A DNA stretch of 45,295 bases, taken from assembly GCA_001780955.1 (NCBI GenBank), contig MFJR01000007.1:449482-494776 (forward strand). The letters are read 5' to 3'. This document shows positions 39,091 to 45,295 of the stretch, piece by piece. Made by a program: the position numbers and the translations under genes. The DNA is from Candidatus Gottesmanbacteria bacterium RIFCSPLOWO2_01_FULL_39_12b. GTDB taxonomy: Bacteria; Patescibacteriota; Microgenomatia; 2-02-FULL-39-11. Numbering within the stretch: position 1 is the first letter of the stretch; each line of letters opens with the position of its first letter. The notes under the pieces are model-generated. The model did no database searches, was not told where the DNA came from, and saw only the letters and a list, made by a program, of their open reading frames with translations.

Positions 39091-39513
39091 TTATTTCTTT
39101 TTTTCTTTAATTAATTTTTGGAGAAATTCTTTTGGAGAGACGATTTTAATATTTTCGTATTTTTTGATGGTCAAAAGATCGCGGTCTCCGGTTATCAGAA
39201 ACTCTGCTTGAGACGCCACCGCAACCTCTAAAAATCTATTATCATCTTCATCTCGACAGATTGTTACCTTTTCAGTAGGGTAAATAAACCGCCCGTATTT
39301 TTGAATATGTTTTTTATATTTGAAATATACCTCTATCCTCACAAACTTCTGTCCGTATAACTTAACTTTATCATCCCATTCTTTTAAAGTATCAGGAGAA
39401 AAACATGCAGTGATTTCTTCTTTTTCCAGCCAGTCAATTACTTTAGAGGTTAATCCTCCCCAATACAATCCAGAAATCCAGACGTTGGTATCTATGACTA
39501 CTAAACGACTCAT
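39091..39513 (-). CDS. PIN-domain toxin
   Basis: Putative RNase of the PIN family (PIN toxin component type, related to VapC). 140 residues: VVIDTNVWISGLYWGG with the first metal-site Asp, CRDEDDNRFLEVAVASQAEFLITGDRDLL with the acidic cluster and the late Asp pair. It overlaps its antitoxin gene by 4 bases (ATGA type). Such toxins usually cut tRNA or rRNA; the target here is unknown. Confidence 0.9.
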   Translation of the reverse strand: MSRLVVIDTNVWISGLYWGGLTSKVIDWLEKEEITACFSPDTLKEWDDKVKLYGQKFVRIEVYFKYKKHIQKYGRFIYPTEKVTICRDEDDNRFLEVAVASQAEFLITGDRDLLTIKKYENIKIVSPKEFLQKLIKEKKK

Positions 39514-39818
39514 TGATTTGCAATACTCTGCAAGATTTTTTCTGCTTCTTCATCGGTCATTTTATCCGGATTGTAACCCTTCTTAATAAGGTATTCTCTG
39601 AAACCCTGCTGAAGTTGCTTGTGTAATTCTCTCATTTCCGCAAAATCCAATTTTCTCTGCAAATCCATAAGATACTCAACGTCAATAATAGCAGCTTTTG
39701 CCTTACCCTGACGTGAAATGACGAAGAAGTTATTCCCTTCTGCGTCTGAAACCAGATTGTCAAGCTTGGCGCGGGCTTCCGTAATGGGAATGATGTTTTT
39801 GGGATTAATCTGCAACAT
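39510..39818 (-). CDS. Phd/YefM-family antitoxin
   Basis: 102 residues from the ATG at 39818 (MLQINPKNIIPITEARAKLD). The I-P-I-T-E-A-R-x-x-L, then FFVISRQGKAKAAIIDVEYLMDL pattern is the DNA-binding part of Phd/YefM. The C-terminal part (GFREYLIKKGYNPDKMTDEE) would mask the PIN toxin. Its promoter is nearly perfect and the ATG is 6 bases after the -10, so the antitoxin mRNA should be leaderless. Confidence 0.88.
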   Translation of the reverse strand: MLQINPKNIIPITEARAKLDNLVSDAEGNNFFVISRQGKAKAAIIDVEYLMDLQRKLDFAEMRELHKQLQQGFREYLIKKGYNPDKMTDEEAEKILQSIANQ

Positions 39819-39824
39819 AAACGT

Positions 39825-39852
39825 AGTATAACACATATATGAATTATGTCAA
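39825..39852 (-). promoter_or_regulatory. Promoter of the PIN/Phd pair, leaderless arrangement
   Basis: TTGACA (39852-39847), 16-base spacer, TATACT (39830-39825), then 6 bases and the ATG. The clearest leaderless promoter in the window. Confidence 0.65.
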
Positions 39853-40295
39853 GTATTATGTACAGAATTAATTACAACCTTTAGAATAAGACGGAGATAA
39901 ATTCTTTGACAAACCACTGTTGAAATATCAGCGATTTAGTTTACATAATCGCACTTTCAAAAAGAAACGACCTTCTGGTACAAGCATTGACAAAATAACG
40001 AAAATGCGGTATTTTGGCAACAATTTACAGCTGACTCTTTAAATCATCTCTGAAAGAAAAACCTTCCAGCGTCACCGGATCCACTTGATGGTTGCAACCC
40101 TGACTCATATGTTTTTTTATTTTAGCCTCGTATTAGCTAAATCGCAAAGTGCAGGCGGGTCAGGATTTTTGATGATTGATTTTTGAAGAGACTACAGGAA
40201 AAATTCCCAAAGGGAAGTTTTAACTACTGCCTACCACGAAGCGCGTGTTAATAAATGCTTTAGGTACTATAACGAAGTCGTTTTGGATCAGGATA
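39853..40295. other. 443-base spacer without a clear gene
   Basis: No tRNA or known RNA is visible. A plus-strand promoter-like TTGACA (39987-39992), 17 bases, TATTTT (40010-40015) points towards tmk's 3' end, where no plus-strand gene exists. On the minus strand an ORF from 40108 to 40025 reads MSQGCNHQVDPVTLEGFSFR then DDLKSQL; its composition looks coding, with in-frame sense codons upstream, so it may be the end of a lost gene. Confidence 0.35.
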
Positions 40296-40916
40296 TCAGA
40301 ATTTTTCTTTTATAATACTCCAAATTTTTTGCGATACTTCTTCGATTGATTTTGAGCTGTCGATGACGATGATTCTCTCTTTATATTTCTCTGGTAATAT
40401 TTTATAACCGTTATAAACTCTTTCATAAAAATCCTGCTGTTGCAGATCCAGCCTATCTATTTTGACAGTTTCGTTCCTTCTGGCAAAACCAATCTTCGGA
40501 GTTACATCCAGAAAAAAAGTTACGCTGGGGATAACTTTATCAATGGCTAAATTATTTAATTTCCAAATCGTTTCTTCCCCCAAATCCCGGCCGTAACCCT
40601 GGTAGGCCAGCGAGGAATCTATGAAGCGATCGGCAATCACTATTTTGCCGTTTTTAAGAGCCGGCTTGATAATTTCCCGAACCAGTTGGGCCCGGGAGGC
40701 AGCCATAAGATAGCTTTCGGAAACGGCTGTCAAATCCACGTTTTGCCGGCCGTTTGTAATATCACGAATTAGCTCCCCAATCCTGGTTCCTCCCGGTTCC
40801 CGAACTACAACAATTTCCTTTTTTTCTTCCCGAAGGCGACTTGCCAATAGTCCCACCTGGGTGGACTTGCCGCTTCCTTCCAATCCTTCAAAAGAAATAA
40901 AAAGAGGGTTCTTCAT
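40296..40916 (-). CDS. tmk: Thymidylate kinase
   Basis: Makes dTDP from dTMP. 206 residues: P-loop FEGLEGSGKSTQ (9-20), VVREPGGTRIGELIRD with the D/E-P-G-G motif, IADRFIDSSLAYQGYGRDL with the D-R-x-x-x-S-x-x-A-Y-Q signature, and a lid region with GFARRNE. Full length. The gene stands alone between the empty spacer and the surface-protein cluster. Confidence 0.95.
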   Translation of the reverse strand: MKNPLFISFEGLEGSGKSTQVGLLASRLREEKKEIVVVREPGGTRIGELIRDITNGRQNVDLTAVSESYLMAASRAQLVREIIKPALKNGKIVIADRFIDSSLAYQGYGRDLGEETIWKLNNLAIDKVIPSVTFFLDVTPKIGFARRNETVKIDRLDLQQQDFYERVYNGYKILPEKYKERIIVIDSSKSIEEVSQKIWSIIKEKF

Positions 40917-40964
40917 AAAAATATCAATAATATATTTTACAGGAAAAATTAAGAAAATGGAAAA

Positions 40965-42386
40965 TTAGTTGTTGGATCCAGGAATTTCCACAATAAAATC
41001 TGCGCTACCGGAATCCTTGGGACTGAAAACACAAGTATTTTCCAGTTTAGTCCCTCCGAAACAGGCTGTTACCACCGTTCCGATGGGTCTTTGATCTTTT
41101 ATAATTTGCACCGAGACACCATATCTGTAACCGGGATTCAATCCGGTGAAACTAAATGGTCGATTATAAGTTGCTTCATGTTTGCCCAATGAAAGACTTT
41201 GATCCCCAACCCAGGAATTAGAGTTATTAACACTCTTATCGTGATATAAGTAAACATAAACGTCATAGAGTAGAGCTTGATTAGGGGATTTGACCGTAAT
41301 AGTTCCACTAATCGCTCTTCCAACTTGGCTGTCTATCACTGGAGCTGGGGTTGACTGTTGACACTGGCTATAATTTTTATAATATGTTGTTGGTATGACG
41401 CTACCCCACCTCCCATCCCAGGAACCATAACAGATATAACAAGTGTCATTTATTATTTGCGGACCACGCAGTTTACCGTAACACGGATCGGAAGGGACGG
41501 AAGTCGGTGACACATCCGGATTTATCCTATTAAAGGGAGGATTAGGACTGCTACCACAATCTGTAAGCGTACCATTACAGGAGTTAGGCCGGCAATCTTT
41601 CTCCAAGACCAACGCCACATGAGGCTTATCACCTTTGCTGCTGCAAGTGATTTGCTTCACAAACCCTGAGTTATCACTCCCTGTCATATAAAAACAGAAT
41701 TGCTTATCTATTTCACAAGTACCACTTATCAGATTATTATTAGTTCCCTGCCCCGCCCAAGAACAAAAACTTTTATAATTTGCGCAACTTTCTCTACATC
41801 CCGCCCAAGTTTGACCTTTATCATCGGTTATATCATTAAAAAGTTTTTCGTCTGGCGCTGTTTCGCTTGAGACACAAACATCTTGCCCGCAGCCTATCAT
41901 TTTACTTACATTTCCATTTTCCCTAAGCTGAGTAATAGTATTTCCATCACAATAAACTTTCACTACCGGTGAAGATGGAACATTTGTAGGAACTGTCTTA
42001 GGACAAAGTTGGCCGCAATAATTGACTTTAAGACCAAGACCATCACGAAAACACTGATCAGCGCCCCCCCTCCATATACAACCTGCTCCCAACTGTCCAC
42101 AACCATTTCTTGATACTGCTACATTACCGTTGCATTGAGCAACCCTCCGATCATCCCAGGGAGTGCAGAAGCCGTTACAAGAACTCTCATTGATTACCTC
42201 ATAACCCGCTTGCACTTGCATATTATTTAACCGCAATGTATCCGTTGCAGCCTCTCCTCTCCAGATCATTGGTTTAGAGAGATTTATAATTGTTAAACCT
42301 ATAACGATAATAAGGAACATGAGAATAATTATATTGGGGGTTAAAAACCAATTATGTTTAGGTTTGTGGGTGTATGATTTTTTCAT
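40965..42386 (-). CDS. Cysteine-rich surface protein
   Basis: 473 residues. Basic start, one membrane segment (about 19-36), then M-I-W-R-G-E-A-A-T, a possible signal peptidase site. The outer part has more than 30 cysteines in groups (CNGFCTPWDD, CGQLGAGC, CRESCANYKSFC, CYICYG), suggesting many disulfides, with Pro/Ser linkers, and a C-terminal beta domain from about residue 355 (GTITVKSPNQALLYDVYVYL, FSFTGLNPGYRYGVSVQI) that resembles a fibronectin-III or carboxypeptidase-regulatory fold. No family named with confidence. A TTGACA at 42452-42447 may belong to its promoter. Divergent paralogue-like design to the proteins on both sides. Confidence 0.65.
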   Translation of the reverse strand: MKKSYTHKPKHNWFLTPNIIILMFLIIVIGLTIINLSKPMIWRGEAATDTLRLNNMQVQAGYEVINESSCNGFCTPWDDRRVAQCNGNVAVSRNGCGQLGAGCIWRGGADQCFRDGLGLKVNYCGQLCPKTVPTNVPSSPVVKVYCDGNTITQLRENGNVSKMIGCGQDVCVSSETAPDEKLFNDITDDKGQTWAGCRESCANYKSFCSWAGQGTNNNLISGTCEIDKQFCFYMTGSDNSGFVKQITCSSKGDKPHVALVLEKDCRPNSCNGTLTDCGSSPNPPFNRINPDVSPTSVPSDPCYGKLRGPQIINDTCYICYGSWDGRWGSVIPTTYYKNYSQCQQSTPAPVIDSQVGRAISGTITVKSPNQALLYDVYVYLYHDKSVNNSNSWVGDQSLSLGKHEATYNRPFSFTGLNPGYRYGVSVQIIKDQRPIGTVVTACFGGTKLENTCVFSPKDSGSADFIVEIPGSNN

Positions 42387-42464
42387 TTAATCGTAAGAGA
42401 AAAAATTACTGAGTACATTTTTAGAGTAACAGGAACCAAAACCTGATGTCAAGGCTCAGAGCTA

Positions 42465-42483
42465 TTCCACTCCCGGAGTGGAA
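42465..42483. repeat. Perfect hairpin between two surface-protein genes
   Basis: TTCCACTC (42465-42472), CCG loop, GAGTGGAA (42476-42483). It lies 8 bases downstream of the metalloprotease stop. There is no U-run, so it is not a standard terminator; it may be an mRNA-end hairpin or a repeat like that at 34212. Confidence 0.5.
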
Positions 42484-42491
42484 GAAGATAA

Positions 42492-44321
42492 TTATTTTTT
42501 AACAGAAAATATTGATGTAGGAGACGGAGGAGATGGAAGTGAAATACATGATTTACTAAACAGTGCTAAATCTGTATCTCCATTAAAGTAAGCTATGTTA
42601 ACTTGTGTTATATCTAACCAAAAAAAGCAATTTTTATTTTGCGCTTCTATTAAAAACAAATAAATGGAGTGTTTTGAAAAAAGATTTCCCTCGATTTCTA
42701 TTTGGCCAGAAGAGTTTACATTAATATCTTGAATACTTTCACTATAAATATTTTGCTCTCCATAAATAGGAGAATTACTTCCCATTTTATCTGTACTGTA
42801 ATACATTTTTACTTTAGAAACAGAATTAAGTTTATACTCATTATTAGTGTCTAACACATCGATCAGTATTTTTTTGGGAATTCTACCCCATGGATACATA
42901 TCGTCAGAGAGTGGAATTTTAGCATTTTGAGTAATTTTCATAGCCCACTGTCTGCTAGAAGAATTTTTATCTTCTAAATTAAAATCCATATCATAATACA
43001 TGTCACCATGCCAGGGATATCCAATTCCAGGTAAAACAGAATTTTGATCGTCAGGAACCCACGGCGTGTGTTCTTGACCAAATAAATGACCAATTTCATG
43101 GGTTACTGTTTTCTGCGGTATCCACTCGGATCTTGGATTTTTCCAAGAATCCAAGTTACCATTATTAAACCTTGAAGGAGCTACGTATCTGATAGATGTT
43201 ATCCAAAAAGCTGCTTCGCCTCCTGAACTATCTACATCCTTAACATATAATGCAGAGATATATATGGTATCTTTATTATGATTACATTCCATTTTTGATA
43301 ATGTCTGTCCTCCAGTTGCACGACCACATCCCTGTTCAATCGTCTGGTCCCAAGGTTCATCAAATCCTGAAAAGGTAAACGTTTTTAGAGTCCCCTCAAA
43401 TTTCTGCCTCATTATATTTAGATCTCTTATTGCCAAATCTTCAACTAACTTACACCTATTCGTTAGAGGATTTATTACGGTATCAGAAGTACTCTCATCG
43501 CAATGGTTTGCTATAACTTGCCAAGAAATGCCGATAGTTACCGGAATCGTCTGACTGACACCAGAAGAAACAGATTCCGGCTGTATTTTTATTGAATTTA
43601 AGGAGATATCTGAACTTGTAGATAAAGCTCGCGGGGTACTGTTTGAATCAAAATGCTCTTCAAGCATCTTTCCTGCATTTATACTCATATCCAATTCTCT
43701 CAACTCCACTTGATCAACGAGGAAGGTAGAATATGATGTACCTGAAGTGATGCTTACTTCCAGTTTGTCACTAACTGAACTCCCTGAAGAAAGCATATTT
43801 ACTTTCTGCCATTGGGTATTTGTTAATGTTCTCTTGTGCGAACCAATTCCCACAGATACCGAACCCTGTAGCACCTTAACATAAGCAGAGTAAACAAAAG
43901 GTACGCCTCGAGGAGGGATGACAGTTTGAGAAATACCTTCACCTGCGTCTGCGCTACTAATTTTCTGACTTTGTGTACCAGAGATTTTATCCTGCGAGTC
44001 ATATGAAAATGAGATTTGGCTAGTTGGAGTCCTTTTTATCCGGGTCCAACCTGAACTTATAGTTTGAGAAAAAACTAGAGATTTAATAGTGCTTGAAATA
44101 TTTGTACTTTCAAAATCTCCATCTTTTAAAAGATTTAAATATTTAGTTGAGGCAGCGTATGGAATAATAGTTTGTTTGTTTTTTAGGTTAAAGATGATTC
44201 CAAACAAAGATGTAAATAAAATAATAATAAAGATAGAAGATATGAATGTAAACTTAAATTTAGATTTTACTTCATTCCTGTAACCATTTATTCTTTTTCT
44301 TTTGGCAATTCTTTTTGGCAT
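42492..44321 (-). CDS. Secreted metzincin-like metalloprotease with carbohydrate-binding-like N-terminal domain
   Basis: 609 residues from the ATG at 44321 (MPKRIAKRKR). A basic N-terminus and a membrane segment at about 23-44 are followed by a beta-rich domain (60-210: LLKDGDFESTN, GTQSQKISS, VDQVELRELD), like CBM4/9-type jelly rolls. The peptidase part holds HEIGHLFGQEH (408-418), the H-E-x-x-H-x-x-G-x-x-H zinc site of metzincins; a downstream Met-turn cannot be placed surely, but D-M-Y-Y-D-M-D-F follows. It probably acts outside the cell on glycoproteins or polysaccharide-bound targets. An AATAAT box 6 bases upstream supports this start. Divergent from the partial gene at 44408. Confidence 0.75.
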   Translation of the reverse strand: MPKRIAKRKRINGYRNEVKSKFKFTFISSIFIIILFTSLFGIIFNLKNKQTIIPYAASTKYLNLLKDGDFESTNISSTIKSLVFSQTISSGWTRIKRTPTSQISFSYDSQDKISGTQSQKISSADAGEGISQTVIPPRGVPFVYSAYVKVLQGSVSVGIGSHKRTLTNTQWQKVNMLSSGSSVSDKLEVSITSGTSYSTFLVDQVELRELDMSINAGKMLEEHFDSNSTPRALSTSSDISLNSIKIQPESVSSGVSQTIPVTIGISWQVIANHCDESTSDTVINPLTNRCKLVEDLAIRDLNIMRQKFEGTLKTFTFSGFDEPWDQTIEQGCGRATGGQTLSKMECNHNKDTIYISALYVKDVDSSGGEAAFWITSIRYVAPSRFNNGNLDSWKNPRSEWIPQKTVTHEIGHLFGQEHTPWVPDDQNSVLPGIGYPWHGDMYYDMDFNLEDKNSSSRQWAMKITQNAKIPLSDDMYPWGRIPKKILIDVLDTNNEYKLNSVSKVKMYYSTDKMGSNSPIYGEQNIYSESIQDINVNSSGQIEIEGNLFSKHSIYLFLIEAQNKNCFFWLDITQVNIAYFNGDTDLALFSKSCISLPSPPSPTSIFSVKK

Positions 44322-44365
44322 TAATATATTATTAGTAGATTTGGGAGGGAAAGGCAAGCATATTC

Positions 44366-44394
44366 TTGACTGATAACTTTTTAAGTTCTATATT
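44366..44394 (+). promoter_or_regulatory. Promoter of the partial surface-protein gene
   Basis: TTGACT (44366-44371), 17-base spacer, TATATT (44389-44394). A second TATATT (44395-44400) ends 7 bases before the ATG. Confidence 0.5.
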
Positions 44395-44407
44395 TATATT
44401 AGATCTA

Positions 44408-45295
44408 ATGCTTAAAAAAGCTGCCTCCCCTTATACTTACGGAAATAAATATCTGATCATTATTTTGATTGTTTTAATTATCCTTACGCTTGGAGCAATT
44501 CGAGATAAATTTAATCTGATCGGACGGGCAACTGAAGAAATACAATGCACCAGTTATCAAATAGAGAATAATAAATCTATCTGCCACGGTGTAAAATGGC
44601 CTAATGGTGATATTACATATAACTCCATCCATTGCGGTATAACAGGTTATCCTGAAAAATGTCCTTACGGTTGTAATAATATAACCGGTTTATGTAAAAG
44701 ACCTGTTATTTCTCCAACTCTAACGTCTACCGTCAACAACTCAACACCAACTTTGACGAATAAATATAATCTTGTTAAAGTTCCCCACGTCGCCCAAACA
44801 CCTTTAACTTATATAGAAAAAAGTTACGGGGGTGATACTTCTTACGGAATAATAGTAGGCTCACCAGAAACTGGACTATTCTCTTTGACCTTTTATTCGT
44901 GGTCTAACGAGGGTTTAAACGCGTTTAATACGATTAACAACAAACCGCCACCGATACAAAATTATAATCGCTTAGGATTTACCACTATTGAGTTATTGGA
45001 TGATGGCAAATTGTATACGGATCCAGAAAATAATGAACCATTTTTTAGACGGGTAAAAATAACTGCAACAATCAATGGAATAGAATATATTTTTTACGCT
45101 AATGTAGGAAACGATATTTATATTACGCATCCAAGATACGGTTCCTATTATGAGAGAATCCCATTAGTCTATCAAGATGATTCCTATACTCAACTGGCGG
45201 GTTATCTGCCCGATGGAAGAAAAATCATGATACAGGAAGATAAATTATTAACAGCCATCAATACCGATCCTGCTAAAAAATATACGATTTATCAT
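44408..45295 (+). CDS. Anchored surface protein, C-terminus cut off by the window edge
   Basis: Open from ATG at 44408 to the last base (296 codons, no stop). Residues 17-34 are a membrane segment (KYLIIILIVLIILTLGAI), then N-L-I-G-R-A-T-E-E, a signal-peptidase-like site. Next comes a short Cys-rich part (C-T-S, I-C-H, H-C-G-I, C-P-Y-G-C) and a Ser/Thr/Pro linker (ISPTLTSTVNNSTPT). The rest is beta-rich without a recognised domain (TPLTYIEKSYGGDTSYGIIV). It has the same layout as the proteins at 33273 and 40965, so the locus looks like a family of exported surface proteins. Confidence 0.7.
   Translation, partial: MLKKAASPYTYGNKYLIIILIVLIILTLGAIRDKFNLIGRATEEIQCTSYQIENNKSICHGVKWPNGDITYNSIHCGITGYPEKCPYGCNNITGLCKRPVISPTLTSTVNNSTPTLTNKYNLVKVPHVAQTPLTYIEKSYGGDTSYGIIVGSPETGLFSLTFYSWSNEGLNAFNTINNKPPPIQNYNRLGFTTIELLDDGKLYTDPENNEPFFRRVKITATINGIEYIFYANVGNDIYITHPRYGSYYERIPLVYQDDSYTQLAGYLPDGRKIMIQEDKLLTAINTDPAKKYTIYH

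Noticed and set aside
1-45295. tRNA or rRNA genes
   Set aside because: I looked for T-arm-like sequences and cloverleaf spacing in the spacers on both strands and found none that I could support by eye.

Overview
The window looks like chromosome from a Candidate Phyla Radiation (Patescibacteria) bacterium, most likely of the Microgenomates (OP11) side. Reasons seen in the sequence: about 40% GC, tightly packed genes in long same-strand runs, shortened core proteins (a 233-residue release factor 1 without its first domain, a 150-residue EF-Ts, a 347-residue DnaX), an archaeal-type prolyl-tRNA synthetase, and an rpsF-ssb-rpsR run with no rplI (L9) behind it, a loss reported for Microgenomates. 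The standard code is used; TAA, TAG and TGA all end genes.

Layout. 1-700: tail of a DUF5678 gene, a retropepsin-like aspartic protease with a damaged 5' end, and a 3' scrap of hisS. 940-1969: rpmE and a mini release factor 1. 1975-6331 (minus): rpsF-ssb-rpsR operon running into a biotinyl/lipoyl-like protein, a C-terminal processing protease split by an in-frame TAG, and an HtrA protease. 6376-8616: alpha/beta hydrolase, a PaaX/Cas2-like protein and a broken methyltransferase. 8856-12671 (minus): prs, recR, a DUF59 protein, a hypothetical and cysS. 12796-14592 (plus): an unusual PLP aminotransferase-fold enzyme. 14597-19989 (minus): a SAM-cycle and transsulfuration cluster made of an adenosine kinase-like enzyme, a divergent SAM hydroxide adenosyltransferase (DUF62) relative, a cystathionine beta-synthase/gamma-lyase fusion and S-adenosylhomocysteine hydrolase. 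20103-26295 (minus): proC, csaA-like, proS, DHH-like, HIT, rpsU, ybeY, dnaX and ybaB behind a strong promoter and a T-box riboswitch with terminator. 26400-30250: four-helix-bundle protein, GT-C glycosyltransferase, rseP, frr. 30338-35084: lipoprotein-like protein, T4SS-type ATPase, surface protein, RAYT transposase and a leftover second copy of the ATPase tail. 35077-39852: Doc/AbrB-type and PIN/Phd-type toxin-antitoxin pairs around tsf-rpsB and small membrane proteins. 40296-45295: tmk and a run of anchored or secreted surface proteins, including a metzincin-type metalloprotease.

How it fits together. In the SAM cluster, SAM hydrolysis (if DUF62 is active) and SAH hydrolysis both release adenosine, which the kinase would turn into AMP. 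Homocysteine from SAH would pass to cysteine through both activities of the fusion protein. Four steps therefore sit side by side in a lineage known for sparse amino-acid metabolism. The T-box in front of proC implies that proline synthesis, and perhaps the proS operon, responds to uncharged tRNA.

Two genome-wide themes stand out. First, many operon-leading genes have a -10 hexamer only 6-8 bases before the start codon, so their mRNAs should be leaderless, while some internal genes have Shine-Dalgarno sites. Second, the window is peppered with short palindromic repeats. A 16-bp palindrome occurs five times, inside three protein genes, in one spacer and inside the T-box. Other hairpin families and a RAYT transposase that might move such elements are also present.
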